A stretch of 64,000 bases of DNA from Roseateles asaccharophilus. GTDB taxonomy: Bacteria > Pseudomonadota > Gammaproteobacteria > Burkholderiales > Burkholderiaceae_C. The notes under the pieces were generated by a model, which was not told the origin of the DNA, did not search any database, and saw only the letters and a list, made by a program, of their open reading frames with translations. The first letter of the stretch is position 1. Each line of letters begins with the position of its first letter. Both the position numbers and the translations under genes were made by a program. The stretch is taken from contig NZ_SNXE01000013.1 of assembly GCF_004362405.1 (NCBI RefSeq), positions 1-64,000 of the forward strand, written 5' to 3'. Positions 17,577 through 28,784 of this stretch are shown in pieces.

Positions 17577-18485
17577 ATGACCATCAAGATTGAGAGACTC
17601 AGCGCCCACCGCGGCGAGGTAGGCGGCCTGCCCATTGCCCGGGCCCTGCCCGTGCCGCAGCGCCGCACCATCGGCGCCTGGTGCTTTCTGGACCATGCCG
17701 GCCCCGCCCGCAGCGCGCCGGGCCAGGGCATGCGCGTGGCGCCGCATCCCCACACCGGCCTGCAGACCTTCAGCTGGATGATGGAGGGCGAGGTGCTGCA
17801 TCGCGACAGCCTGGGCACGACGCAACTGCTGCAGCCCGGCCAGGTGAATCTGATGACGGCCGGCAGCGGCATCTGCCACTCCGAGGAAGCGCAGACGCCC
17901 GAGATGCACCTGGCCCAGCTCTGGATCGCCCTGCCCAACAGCCGCCGCCATGGCCCTGCAGCCTTCGAGCATCACCCGCTGCTGCCGCGCTTCGAGCGCG
18001 GCGGCTTCGCGGCCACCCTGCTAGTGGGCGAGCTGGACGGCCTGCGCTCGCCCTGCACGGTCTACTCGCCCCTGCTGGGGCTGGACCTGCTGAGCCAGAG
18101 CGAGGGCTCAGCCGAGATCAGCCTGGATCTGAACCCGGCCTATGAATATGGCCTGATGGTCACCGAGGGCGAGTGCCTGCTGGCGCCCGAGGGCGGCCCG
18201 GCCGAGCCGCTGCAGCCCGGCGGCCTGCTCTATCTGGCACCAGGCGCGGCCCGCGCCACGCTGAGCGCGCGCGGCCGTGCACGCGCCCTGTTGCTGGGCG
18301 GCGCCCCGCTGGCGGACGAAGAGAAGCCCCTGCTGTGGTGGAACTTCGTGGGCCGCAGCTCGGAGGAGATCCATCAGTACGCGGCCGACTGGAATGCCGG
18401 CGCCGGCGACTTCGGCACCGTGCAGGGCTTCGACGGTGAGCGTCTGCTGGCGCCCCCCGTGCCGCAGCTGCGCGCGCCGCGCTGA
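17577..18485 (+). CDS. Pirin-family bicupin protein
   Basis: 302 residues. The N-terminal cupin contains the pirin metal-ligand pattern PHPHTGLQTFSWMMEGEVLHRDS and later GICHSEE. The C-terminal half is the weaker second cupin. Pirins are non-heme iron proteins; some bacterial members degrade quercetin, others have unknown roles. The 255 bases before it show no clear promoter, only a short direct repeat of GTCAGTG near 17420. It converges with a second pirin gene of low similarity. Confidence 0.88.
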   Translation: MTIKIERLSAHRGEVGGLPIARALPVPQRRTIGAWCFLDHAGPARSAPGQGMRVAPHPHTGLQTFSWMMEGEVLHRDSLGTTQLLQPGQVNLMTAGSGICHSEEAQTPEMHLAQLWIALPNSRRHGPAAFEHHPLLPRFERGGFAATLLVGELDGLRSPCTVYSPLLGLDLLSQSEGSAEISLDLNPAYEYGLMVTEGECLLAPEGGPAEPLQPGGLLYLAPGAARATLSARGRARALLLGGAPLADEEKPLLWWNFVGRSSEEIHQYAADWNAGAGDFGTVQGFDGERLLAPPVPQLRAPR

Positions 18486-18518
18486 GCGCTCAGCCGGGGT
18501 AGGCCAGCCGCCCCGCCG

Positions 18519-19406
18519 TCAGCCCGCAAAGCGCCCCGCCTGAAAATCGCGCACCGCCTGCACCAGCTCGGCCTCGTTGTTCATCACGAAGGGGCCGTAC
18601 TGGGCGATGGGCTCGCCCAGGGGCTGGCCGGCGATCAGGATCACGCGGGTGGGCTCGTCACCCGCCTGCAGCCGCACGCCGTCGCTGCCCACCTGGTTGG
18701 CGAAGATGGCCATGCGCTGCTGGGGCACGGTGCAGCCGCTCTCGAAGCGCAGGGCGCCGCGGTACACATAGACAAAGGCGTTGTGCGCCTCCGGCAGCGC
18801 CTGCTCGAAACGGGCGCCCGCCGGCAGATGGATGTCCAGGTACAGCGGCTCGGTATGCTCGCGCTGCACCGCGCCGACCACGCCATGGCTCTGCCCTGCG
18901 ATCACGCGCACGTTCACGCCCGCCTCGGTGCGGAACTCGGGAATCTCCTGGCTCTGGATATCGCGGTACCAGGGCTCGCGCATCTTGTCGCGCGCCGGCA
19001 GATTGAGCCAGAGCTGGAAGCCTTCCATGCGGCCCTCTTCCTGCTCGGGCAGCTCGCTGTGGATCACGCCGCGGCCGGCGGTCATCCACTGCACGCCGCC
19101 ATTGCCCAGCAGACCCTCGTGGCCGGCCGAATCACGGTGGCGCATGCGGCCTTCCAGCATATAGGTCACGGTCTCGAAGCCGCGGTGCGGATGGTCGGGG
19201 AAGCCGGCGATGTAGTCGTCGGCCTGGTCCGAACCAAAGGCGTCCAGCATCAGGAAGGGGTCCAGGCGGCGCTGCAGATTCTGGGTCAGCACCCGGGTCA
19301 GCTTGACCCCGGCGCCATCGCGGGTCGCCTGGCCGGCGACCAGGCGTTCCACCGCCCGGGGCTGGCTCAGGGCGCGAGCCGGGCTGTTCAGGGTGTTCGT
19401 GCTCAT
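18519..19406 (-). CDS. Pirin-family protein (YhhW-like)
   Basis: 295 residues. The pirin core is clear: DPFLMLDAFGSDQADDY, FPDHPHRGFETVTYMLEGRMRHRDS and GVIHSELPE, giving three His and one Glu as iron ligands. It has the longer C-terminal cupin typical of YhhW/human-pirin-like proteins. It lies 52 bases after azoR in the same direction; a quinone-reducing azoreductase next to a possible quercetin dioxygenase suggests a joint response to aromatic or quinone stress (inference). Confidence 0.9.
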   Translation of the reverse strand: MSTNTLNSPARALSQPRAVERLVAGQATRDGAGVKLTRVLTQNLQRRLDPFLMLDAFGSDQADDYIAGFPDHPHRGFETVTYMLEGRMRHRDSAGHEGLLGNGGVQWMTAGRGVIHSELPEQEEGRMEGFQLWLNLPARDKMREPWYRDIQSQEIPEFRTEAGVNVRVIAGQSHGVVGAVQREHTEPLYLDIHLPAGARFEQALPEAHNAFVYVYRGALRFESGCTVPQQRMAIFANQVGSDGVRLQAGDEPTRVILIAGQPLGEPIAQYGPFVMNNEAELVQAVRDFQAGRFAG

Positions 19407-19458
19407 GGTCGTGATTCCTGTTTTGTCTCGGGGGGCGATGCCCCCAGGTCCTGATGGA

Positions 19459-20088
19459 TTACACCGCGGCGACGGTCTTGCCGGTCAGCGCCGCGATCTG
19501 CTGGCGGGCCGAGGCCATGCCGGCCTCCACGGCTTCCGGGCCCATGCCCATGCCTTCGGCATAGATGAACTCCACATCGCTCATGCCCATGAAGCCCAGC
19601 ACGGTGCGCAGATAGGGCGTGATGCCGTCGGTGGGCTGGCCACGGTGCATGCCGCCGCTGGCGACCACCACATAGACCTTCTTGCCCTTGACCAGACCTT
19701 CGGGACCGGTCGCGGTGTAGCGGAAGGTGACGCCGGCACGGGCCACGGCATCGATCCAGTTCTTGAGCTGGGTGGGCACGCCGAAGTTGATCATGGGCAC
19801 CGCCATCACGATCACGTCCTGGGCCATCAGCTCGGCCACCAGGGCGTCAGCCGCGGCCACGCGGGCGGCCTGCTCGGGCGAGCGCTGCTCGGCCGGGGTG
19901 AAGAGCGCGCCCAGGGCGGCTTCGTCCAGGGGCGCCACCGGGTCCAGGCCCAGATCGCGCACCGTCAGGGCGGCGCCGGCCTGGCGCTCGCGCAGGGCGG
20001 CGACCAACTCCTGGGCCAGACGGGTGGACACGGAACCCTGACCGTCCTGGACACGGCGGGCGCTGGAATTCAGTTGCAGGATGTTCAT
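19459..20088 (-). CDS. azoR: FMN-dependent NADH:quinone/azo reductase
   Basis: 209 residues, full-length AzoR. It reduces quinones and azo bonds with NADH through FMN in the cytosol. Seen are the N-terminal SSAR phosphate-binding loop (LQLNSSARR), the flavin motif [17 protein letters not shown] and [11 protein letters not shown] with VVASGG. It is divergent from a LysR-type gene 136 bases away, with inverted repeats in between. It probably heads an azoR-pirin unit. Confidence 0.94.
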   Translation of the reverse strand: MNILQLNSSARRVQDGQGSVSTRLAQELVAALRERQAGAALTVRDLGLDPVAPLDEAALGALFTPAEQRSPEQAARVAAADALVAELMAQDVIVMAVPMINFGVPTQLKNWIDAVARAGVTFRYTATGPEGLVKGKKVYVVVASGGMHRGQPTDGITPYLRTVLGFMGMSDVEFIYAEGMGMGPEAVEAGMASARQQIAALTGKTVAAV

Positions 20089-20148
20089 GCGGGATCTCCG
20101 GTGGGGGTGTTGCGGTCATCGGCGCTCGATCACCATGAGCCACACTGT

Positions 20149-20161
20149 ATTGACGATCAAT
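20149..20161. promoter_or_regulatory. Inverted repeat in azoR/LysR intergenic region
   Basis: ATTGA-CGA-TCAAT, perfect 5-base arms, 61 bases upstream of azoR. It contains the T-N11-A frame expected of LysR-type binding sites. Candidate operator for azoR. Confidence 0.4.
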
Positions 20162-20190
20162 CCGGCATAGAAGACGCTCAAATGGATAAG

Positions 20191-20212
20191 ATTGTTCCAA
20201 CAACAGAACAAT
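20191..20212. promoter_or_regulatory. Inverted repeat next to LysR gene start
   Basis: ATTGTTC - 8 bases (CAACAACA) - GAACAAT, perfect 7-base arms in an AT-richer stretch just upstream of the chosen LysR ATG (20224). It would lie inside the gene if translation began at 20182. Candidate autoregulatory site. Confidence 0.45.
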
Positions 20213-20223
20213 CAAAGCCCGCC

Positions 20224-21141
20224 ATGAGCCTGGACGCCGACGATCTGCTGCTCTTTGCCCGCGTGATGGAGGCCGGCAGCTTCAGCCGTGCCGCCGAGCG
20301 CCTGCAGCTGCCCAAATCCACGCTCTCGCGCCGGCTCTCGGCCCTGGAGTCGCGCCTGGGCGAGAAGCTGCTGCTGCGCAGCACCCGGCGCCTGAGCCTG
20401 ACCGAGTTCGGCGAGGGCGTGCTGGAGCATGCACGCGCCGTGGCGGGCGAGGTGGACAGCGCCCTGGCCCTGGCCCTGCACCGCCAGCAGCGCCCCAGGG
20501 GGCGGCTGCGCGTGTCCATGCCGCACGATATGGCCACCACGGCCCTGCAGGGCGTGATCAGCCAGTTCGCCCTGGACTATCCGGAGGTGCAGCTGGAGAT
20601 CGACCTCTCGCCGCGCCGGGTGGACCTGATCGCCGAGGGCTTCGACCTGGCCCTGCGCATGGGCGAGCTGCCCGAGGACAGCCAGCTGGCCGCGCGCCGC
20701 CTGGCCCTCTTCACCAGCGGGCTCTACGCCGCCCCGGCCTATCTGGCCCGCGAGGGCGAGCCCCAGCTGCCCCAGGGCCTGAGCAGCATGCATGGGCTGA
20801 TGATCCTCTCGCGCAACGGCGACGCCCTGCCCTGGCAGCTCTGGCGCGGCGAAGGCGAGGCGCGCGAAACCTGGAGCGGCGCGCCCGAGAAGCGCAGCCT
20901 GGTGAATTCGCCCGATCTGCTGCTGCAGCTGGCCCGCGCCGGCGTGGGCATCACCGCGGTGGCCGATCATTTCGCCCGCCAGCTGGTGGCGGGCGGCGAG
21001 CTGCAGCGCGTGCTGCCCGACTGGTGCCTCAGCCCGGTGGCCTGCTGGGCCGTCTTCCCCGAGCGCCGCCTGATGCCGCTGCGCAGCCGGCTCTTCATCG
21101 AGGCCATGGCGGCCCAGCTGGCCGCCTGCCCGGGGCAGTAG
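20224..21141 (+). CDS. LysR-family regulator, divergent from azoR
   Basis: 305 residues. The N-terminal helix-turn-helix reads LLFARVMEAGSFSRAAERLQLPKSTLSRRLSALE and is followed by a periplasmic-binding-like effector domain. The start MSLDADDLLLF puts the HTH at the usual distance; an in-frame ATG at 20182 would add 14 residues and swallow the inverted repeat, and neither start has a strong ribosome site. Divergence from azoR suggests it controls the azoreductase-pirin genes in response to an aromatic or quinone compound (inference). Confidence 0.87.
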   Translation: MSLDADDLLLFARVMEAGSFSRAAERLQLPKSTLSRRLSALESRLGEKLLLRSTRRLSLTEFGEGVLEHARAVAGEVDSALALALHRQQRPRGRLRVSMPHDMATTALQGVISQFALDYPEVQLEIDLSPRRVDLIAEGFDLALRMGELPEDSQLAARRLALFTSGLYAAPAYLAREGEPQLPQGLSSMHGLMILSRNGDALPWQLWRGEGEARETWSGAPEKRSLVNSPDLLLQLARAGVGITAVADHFARQLVAGGELQRVLPDWCLSPVACWAVFPERRLMPLRSRLFIEAMAAQLAACPGQ

Positions 21142-21169
21142 CGCGCCCCGGGGGTGTCAAGCCCGGGCG

Positions 21170-21955
21170 TTACTCGGCCCGGAAGCCCACCTCGACCACG
21201 GCCACGCGCGTCTCGGGAATCGGCGCAAAGCGCCAGCGGCCCACGGCCTCCAGCACGGCAGGGACCAGGCGCTTGTTGCTGGCGTTGACGGCTTCCGCCG
21301 CCCGCACCGAGCCATCGGGCTGCACGGTGAATCGCACCGTGACCGAACCCCCGGCGCGCTCCCGGAGCAGACGCACCGGAAAATCGGGCTCCACCCGCTC
21401 CAGCAGCCGCAGCGGCACCTCTTCCGCAGGCGGCTCCGGCGCACGCGCGGCCTGGGCCGCGGGTGGCGGCAGCACCGGCTGGGCACTGGGGCTGGCGGCG
21501 GCCACCAGCTGCGGCGGCGCCTGGGGGGCCACCGTGGGCGCCGCAGTGGCCAGGGCATCCGACGGCGCCGAGGCCTCCGGCGCCGGACGACCTGCCGGCG
21601 CCGCAGCACCCGCCGCCGCACGCACCGCGGCAGCGCGCTGGGCCGCCTCACGGGCTGCCGCCACATCCCGGGCCGACTCCCTGGCGGCCGGCTCCCGAGC
21701 CGCGGCGGGCGGGGCCTCGCGCGCGGGTGTGGGCCGCACCGGTCGGTCGGCCTTGTCCGCGTGGAAGCGAATCCACTGCATCACCTTGTCCGCATCGCGC
21801 TTGGCGCGCTCGGCATCGCTGAGCTTGGCCTTGCCGGCCAGATCACCCAGCTCCTGTGCCCCGGCCCCCGGGGCCAGCATGCCCAGTGCCAGGCTTATGG
21901 CCAGGACCAGGCTGTGTCGCGGCTTCAGACCGCGACGGCAACGTTCGGATTCCAT
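21170..21955 (-). CDS. TonB C-terminal-domain protein, secreted
   Basis: 261 residues. Signal peptide with likely cleavage after AGA (about residue 33), then a charged stretch (residues 35-75), a long Ala/Pro-rich linker to about 175 and a C-terminal TonB-like beta domain (VRFTVQPDGSVRAAEAVNASN, followed by RWRFAP). The cleaved signal peptide, in place of a TonB membrane anchor, suggests a periplasmic TonB-box or envelope protein and not an energy transducer; no exbB/exbD lies nearby. GGGAGGG upstream of the ATG at 21955 supports the start. Exact role unknown. Confidence 0.7.
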   Translation of the reverse strand: MESERCRRGLKPRHSLVLAISLALGMLAPGAGAQELGDLAGKAKLSDAERAKRDADKVMQWIRFHADKADRPVRPTPAREAPPAAAREPAARESARDVAAAREAAQRAAAVRAAAGAAAPAGRPAPEASAPSDALATAAPTVAPQAPPQLVAAASPSAQPVLPPPAAQAARAPEPPAEEVPLRLLERVEPDFPVRLLRERAGGSVTVRFTVQPDGSVRAAEAVNASNKRLVPAVLEAVGRWRFAPIPETRVAVVEVGFRAE

Positions 21956-21985
21956 CCCATCCCTCCCAGGTTGCGACGACGATGA

Positions 21986-24247
<2,262 letters not shown>

Positions 24248-24248
24248 G

Positions 24249-25313
24249 ATGGCCCGCATCGCCATCGCCGGCGCCGGCTTGGCCGGGCGCCTGTTCGCCT
24301 GGGCGCTGGCCCGGGCCGGGCATGAGGTCGAGGTCTTCGACCCCGCGCCCGGCCCCGCGCCGCTGTTCGACGGCCAGGGCGCGGCCGCCTTCACCGCCGC
24401 CGGCATGCTCAGCCCCCTGGCCGAGCAGGAATGCGGCGGCCCCGAGGTGGCGGCCCTGGGCTGGCAAAGCCTGGCCCTGTGGCCGCAGATCGTGGCCCGC
24501 CTGGGCCCGCAGCCACCGCGCCTGTGCGTGGAGGGCAGCCTGCTGCTGGCCCATGGTGCGGACCGCGGCGCCGCCGCCCGCGCCCTGGCCCGCATGCCCG
24601 GGGCGCAAGCCCTGGCCCCCGAGCAGCTGCGCGCGCTGGAGCCCGCCCTGGCGCCCGCCGGCCTGCTGGCCTGGCTGCTGCCGGGCGAGGGCCTGATCAA
24701 CCCCGTGCAGGCCATGGCCGCCCTGCACACGGGCGCCGCCGGCGTGCGCTGGCACTGGGAGCAGAAGGTGGACCAGGTGCTGCCGGGCCTGCTGCATCTG
24801 CGCGACGGCGCGCGCGTGCAAGCCGACTGGTGCCTGGACACCCGTGGTCTGGGCTCCCGCCCGCCCCTGCCCCTGCGCGGTGTGCGCGGCGAGACGGTCT
24901 GGCTGCAGCTGGCCGGCCACGGCCTGCGCCGGCCGCTGCGCCTGCTGCACCCGCGCTACCGCGGCGTCTACCTGGTGCCGCGCAGCGAGCACGAGCTGCT
25001 GCTGGGCGCCAGCGAGATCGAGAGCGAGGACCGCAGCCCCGTGAGCCTGCAGACCGCCGTGGAGCTGATGGCCGCGGCCCACAGTGTGCTGCCGGCCCTG
25101 GCCGAGGCGCGCATCACGCGGCTGGACCGCAATCTGCGCCCTGCCTTGCCCGACAACCTGCCCTTTACCCACCACGAGTCCGGCCCAGACGGCGGTTTGA
25201 TACGCCTGAACGGCCTGTACCGCCATGGTTGGCTGCTGGCGCCCGCCCTGGTGCAGGGCCTGCTGGCCGCCAGCGGCCTGGCCACGCTGGAGTCTTCATG
25301 CAGCGCCCTTTGA
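24249..25313 (+). CDS. thiO: FAD-dependent glycine oxidase (ThiO)
   Basis: 354 residues. N-terminal FAD-binding GAGLAG motif, then a DAO-type oxidoreductase body with GMLSPLAEQE and the C-terminal LNGLYRHGWLLAP. ThiO oxidises glycine to the imine that ThiG uses for thiazole formation. The ATG is two bases after the thiC stop; its end overlaps thiS by 16 bases. Confidence 0.92.
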   Translation: MARIAIAGAGLAGRLFAWALARAGHEVEVFDPAPGPAPLFDGQGAAAFTAAGMLSPLAEQECGGPEVAALGWQSLALWPQIVARLGPQPPRLCVEGSLLLAHGADRGAAARALARMPGAQALAPEQLRALEPALAPAGLLAWLLPGEGLINPVQAMAALHTGAAGVRWHWEQKVDQVLPGLLHLRDGARVQADWCLDTRGLGSRPPLPLRGVRGETVWLQLAGHGLRRPLRLLHPRYRGVYLVPRSEHELLLGASEIESEDRSPVSLQTAVELMAAAHSVLPALAEARITRLDRNLRPALPDNLPFTHHESGPDGGLIRLNGLYRHGWLLAPALVQGLLAASGLATLESSCSAL

Positions 25314-25516
25314 GCATCACCATCCATCTGGACGAGCGGCCCCTGGAGCTGCCGGCCGGCACCACCCTGGCCGCCCTGCTGGCGCTGCAACAACGCGCGC
25401 CCGAGAGCGTGGCCACGGCCCTGAACGGCCTGTTCGTGCCGCGCGAGGCAAGAACTGGCACCGTGCTGGGTCATGGCGACCAGGTCCTGCTCTTCAAACC
25501 CATTGTCGGAGGCTGA
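25298..25516 (+). CDS. thiS: Sulfur carrier protein ThiS
   Basis: 72 residues, ubiquitin-like. It ends in the required Gly-Gly (KPIVGG), whose C-terminus becomes the thiocarboxylate sulfur donor for the thiazole. The ATG overlaps the end of thiO by 16 bases in another frame, so it is easily missed; it is translationally coupled. No thiF is present in the window, so activation must rely on a gene elsewhere. Confidence 0.93.
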   Translation: MQRPLSITIHLDERPLELPAGTTLAALLALQQRAPESVATALNGLFVPREARTGTVLGHGDQVLLFKPIVGG

Positions 25517-25517
25517 G

Positions 25518-26315
25518 ATGAGCCCGGATCCCCTCATCATCGATGGCCAGGCCCTGTCCAGCCGCTTCTTCCTGGGCAGCGCCGGCTACCCCAGCCCCCA
25601 AGTGCTGCAGGACGCGATCCGCGCCTCCGGCACCCAGGTGCTGACCGTGGGCCTCAAGCGCACCCTGCAGGCCGGGGACAACGGCTTTGTGGCCCAGGCC
25701 CTGGCCACCGCCCAGGCCCAGGGCGCGCGCCTGCTGCCCAACACGGCCGGCTGCCGCAGCGCACGCGACGCCATCACCCTGGCCCAGATGGCACGCGAGC
25801 TCTACGGCACGCGCTGGATCAAGCTGGAGGTGATCGGCGACGATCACACCCTGCAGCCCGACCCCTTCGAGCTGCTCGCCGCGGCCAGCACCCTGGTCAA
25901 GGAGGGCTTCACCGTCTTCCCCTACTGCACCGAGGATCTGATCCTGTGCCGCCGCCTGCTGGAAGACGCCGGCTGCCCCCTGCTGATGCCCTGGGGCGCG
26001 CCCATAGGCTCGGGCCAGGGCCTGCAGAATCTGGCCGGCCTGCGCCGCCTGCGCGAGCGCCTGCCCGATGTGCCCCTGGTCATCGACGCCGGCCTGGGCG
26101 CGCCCTCGCAAGCCGCCCAGGCCCTGGAGCTGGGTTTTGATGCCGTGCTGCTCAACAGCGCCGTGTCCCAGGCCCGCGACCCCGTGGCCATGGCCGCAGC
26201 CTTCCGCGACGCGGTGCAGGCCGGCCGCCAGGCATATCGCGCCGGCCTGATGGCGCCGCAGGACTTTGCCGTGGCCTCCACCCCGGTCTCGGGCCATGCT
26301 TTTGTGCTGGGCTGA
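25518..26315 (+). CDS. thiG: Thiazole synthase
   Basis: 265 residues, TIM barrel. It forms the thiazole phosphate from deoxyxylulose phosphate, the glycine imine and ThiS thiocarboxylate. The Schiff-base Lys is in TRWIKLEVIGD; other family text includes YCTEDL, PWGAPIGSGQGL and DAGLGAPSQAAQALELGFDA (20). The start is one base after the thiS stop. Confidence 0.95.
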   Translation: MSPDPLIIDGQALSSRFFLGSAGYPSPQVLQDAIRASGTQVLTVGLKRTLQAGDNGFVAQALATAQAQGARLLPNTAGCRSARDAITLAQMARELYGTRWIKLEVIGDDHTLQPDPFELLAAASTLVKEGFTVFPYCTEDLILCRRLLEDAGCPLLMPWGAPIGSGQGLQNLAGLRRLRERLPDVPLVIDAGLGAPSQAAQALELGFDAVLLNSAVSQARDPVAMAAAFRDAVQAGRQAYRAGLMAPQDFAVASTPVSGHAFVLG

Positions 26316-26318
26316 ACC

Positions 26319-27998
26319 ATGAGACTCAGCCCCCCCCACCCCAGCCTGCCCACGCCCTGGGCCCAGGCGCCCGAGGCAAGCCTGACCCAGCTGCCCGACT
26401 GGACGCTGGACCCCTGCCCGCCGCTGATCTGGAGCCTGGCGGGCACCGACAGCGGCGGTGGCGCCGGGCTCAGCGCCGACACGCGCGCCGCCGCGGCCCT
26501 GGGCGTGCACCTGTGCCCCGTGGTGGCCGCCGTGACGGCCCAGCACTCCTGCGCCGTGCAAGCCGTCTACCCCCTGCCTGCCGCGCAGATCCGGGCCCAG
26601 CTGCAGGCCCTGGAAGCCGACATGCCGCCACGCGTCATCAAGACGGGCCTGCTGGCCAGCGTGGCGGCCATCGAGGCCCTGGTCGAGGTGCTGGACCGAC
26701 TGCGGGCTCAGGCCGAGGTGGCCCTGGTGGTGGACCCCGTGCTGGGCGCCACGGCCGGCGGCGCAGCCTTTGCCGATGAGGCCCTGCTGCAGGCCTACCG
26801 GGAGCGGCTGCTGCCCCGCTGCACCCTGCTCACCCCCAACCGCGCCGAGGCCGAGCGCCTGCTGGGCGTGCCGGCAGACAGCCTGTCCATCCCGGCCCTG
26901 GCGCGCGGCCTGCAGCAGCGGGGCGCCCAGGCCGTGTGCATCACCGGGGGCGACGAGCGGGCCCTGCCCGGCTCGGGCGAGCTGGCCCTGGACTGGGTGC
27001 AGACGCGGCTGCCCCAGGGCGGCCAGCCGGTGTGCGGCTGGCTGGCCCTGCCGCGCCTGCCCTCCCTGCACCACCATGGCAGCGGCTGCAGCTTCGCCAG
27101 CGCCGCCGCCGCCGCCCTGGCGCGGGGCTTTGTGCTGCCGGACGCCCTGATCCTGGCCAAGATGTTGACCTGGCAGGCGGTGCGCGCGGGCCATGCCGCC
27201 GGGGCCGGGGCCGGGCCGGTGCGCGCCACGGCCGACTTCATCGCCAACTCGCAAGCCATGCCTGTGATGAGCCAGGGCGATGAGGAGGCGCTGGAGCGCA
27301 GCAGCCTCGGCCGCTGGGTCCAGGTCTTGCGCGGCTCGGCCGCGCCCGGCGCGGACTTCGCGCCGGGTCTGTACGGCATCACCGAAGAGGCCTCGCAGAT
27401 CCAGGCCCTGGCCGCCTCGGGGCAGTTCGCCCATCTGCAGCTGCGCATCAAGACCCGCAGCGATGACGCGGCCCTGCCCGCCGCCCTGCGCCTGGCGCTG
27501 CGTCAAGCGGGGGCTTGCCGACTCTGGATCAATGACCATTGGCGGCTCGCCCTGGCCGAGGGCGCTCGCCATCTGCATCTGGGCCAGGAAGACTGGGCCG
27601 CCCTGCTGCCGCAGGAGCGCGAGCAGCTGCTGGCGGGGGTGGCGACCGGCGAGCTGGGGCTGGGTCTGTCCAGCCACAGCCTCTGGGAGCTGGCGCGTGC
27701 CCGGGCCCTGGCGCCGAGCTACATCGCCTGCGGCCCGGTCTGGCCGACCCGGACCAAGGACATGCCCTGGCATCCGCAAGGTCTGGCCCAGCTGGGCTGG
27801 TGGTGCCGCATGGCGGGGCGACCGGTGGTGGCCATTGGCGGCCTGCTGAGCCCTGCCCAGACGCAGGCCACCGCCGCCCAGGGCGCCAGCGCCAGCTGCG
27901 TGGTGCGCGCCCTGGCCGAGGGGCCGGACTCCTGGCGGCAGCATGCCCAGGCCTTCGCGCAAGGCCGGCTGGAGGCAGGGAAAACCGGACTGGGCTAA
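26319..27998 (+). CDS. thiDE: Bifunctional HMP(-P) kinase / thiamine-phosphate synthase (ThiD-ThiE fusion)
   Basis: 559 residues. Residues about 35-310 are a ThiD ribokinase-fold kinase (LAGTDSGGGAGLSADTRAAA, VIKTGLL, VVDPVLGATAGG, HHHGSGCSFASAAA). Residues about 345-545 are a ThiE barrel (LHLGQEDW, LGLSSHS, YIACGPVWPTRTKD, VVAIGGL). The fusion phosphorylates HMP-P to HMP-PP and joins it to the thiazole phosphate. The first 30 residues are a nonconserved-looking Pro-rich lead. It is three bases after thiG and ends the thi operon. Confidence 0.92.
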   Translation: MRLSPPHPSLPTPWAQAPEASLTQLPDWTLDPCPPLIWSLAGTDSGGGAGLSADTRAAAALGVHLCPVVAAVTAQHSCAVQAVYPLPAAQIRAQLQALEADMPPRVIKTGLLASVAAIEALVEVLDRLRAQAEVALVVDPVLGATAGGAAFADEALLQAYRERLLPRCTLLTPNRAEAERLLGVPADSLSIPALARGLQQRGAQAVCITGGDERALPGSGELALDWVQTRLPQGGQPVCGWLALPRLPSLHHHGSGCSFASAAAAALARGFVLPDALILAKMLTWQAVRAGHAAGAGAGPVRATADFIANSQAMPVMSQGDEEALERSSLGRWVQVLRGSAAPGADFAPGLYGITEEASQIQALAASGQFAHLQLRIKTRSDDAALPAALRLALRQAGACRLWINDHWRLALAEGARHLHLGQEDWAALLPQEREQLLAGVATGELGLGLSSHSLWELARARALAPSYIACGPVWPTRTKDMPWHPQGLAQLGWWCRMAGRPVVAIGGLLSPAQTQATAAQGASASCVVRALAEGPDSWRQHAQAFAQGRLEAGKTGLG

Positions 27999-28108
27999 AG
28001 TCCGCCCCCGCAAATTCCAGTCCTTCCAGCCGCGAGCGCGGCCGAGGGCCGCCGGGCGAGCGCTCCGCCTCGGGTCCGCGGCACACCGGCCCGCTCGGCC
28101 TGCCTGCC

Positions 28109-28432
28109 ATGTCCGAGTCTGAATCCAGCAATCCCTGCCTCAGCTGCGGCGCCTGCTGCGCCAGCTACCGCGTCAGCTTTCACTGGGCCGAGACACCCCC
28201 AGGCCTGGACGAGTCCCTGCTGCAGCGCCTGGGCCCGCAGCAGCTGTGCATGAGCGGCACCGCCTACGGCGCGCCGCGCTGCGTTGCGCTGCAAGGCGAG
28301 ATCGGCCGCGCGGTGAGTTGCGGTGTCTACGCCCACCGCCCGCCCCCCTGCGACGAGCTCAAGCCCGGTCAGCCCCAATGCCAGCGCGCCCGCGCCCGGC
28401 ATGGTCTGCCAGCGCTGGAGCTCCGCCCCTAG
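28109..28432 (+). CDS. YkgJ-family zinc/iron-chelating Cys-cluster protein
   Basis: 107 residues. It has the family signature CLSCGACC near the N-terminus and SCGVYAHRPPPCDE in the middle, a Cys cluster expected to bind a metal; the biochemical role of the family is unknown. It lies about 110 bases after thiDE behind a GC-rich palindromic stretch. Its stop codon shares the four bases CTAG (28429-28432) with the stop of the convergent YciI-like gene. Confidence 0.82.
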   Translation: MSESESSNPCLSCGACCASYRVSFHWAETPPGLDESLLQRLGPQQLCMSGTAYGAPRCVALQGEIGRAVSCGVYAHRPPPCDELKPGQPQCQRARARHGLPALELRP

Positions 28433-28737
28433 GACAGGGGCCGCCACTGGGTGATCTGGAAGGGGTGCAAGTCCCCGCTGAGCACGCCCTGCGCCACGGC
28501 GGGATCCGCCTGCATCAGGGCGCGGGCCTGCGTTTCGGTATCGGCCTGCAGAAGCATCAGGGCAAAGGCCTCGCGCTCCAGCACCTGGCTGCGGCCGGCC
28601 ATCAGCAGGGCGCCCTGCTCCAGCAGGCGCTGCACATAGCCCAGATGGGCCACAATGGCCTCGGCTTCGGCCTGGGTGGGTCCGGTGGCCGGCAAATCGG
28701 GCCGGACCGGATCAAGACGGAGCAGGAAGTGCGGCAT
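28429..28737 (-). CDS. YciI-family protein
   Basis: 102 residues with a ferredoxin-like fold (dimeric alpha/beta barrel). Features are MPHFLLRLDPVRP, HLGYVQRLLEQGALLMAGR and DPAVAQGVLSGDLHPFQITQW, matching YciI proteins, which have a conserved His-Asp pair and a mostly unknown, possibly dehalogenase-like, role. A longer upstream open extension overlaps the next gene's promoter and is unlikely to be translated. Confidence 0.8.
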   Translation of the reverse strand: MPHFLLRLDPVRPDLPATGPTQAEAEAIVAHLGYVQRLLEQGALLMAGRSQVLEREAFALMLLQADTETQARALMQADPAVAQGVLSGDLHPFQITQWRPLS

Positions 28738-28784
28738 GGCGGGCAGCCTCGCTAGGATGAGGGCTTCATCACGAAGGCCCCAGC

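Noticed and set aside
20182-20223. Earlier LysR start
   Set aside because: Would add 14 residues before the normal HTH position and cover a perfect inverted repeat; kept only as an alternative.
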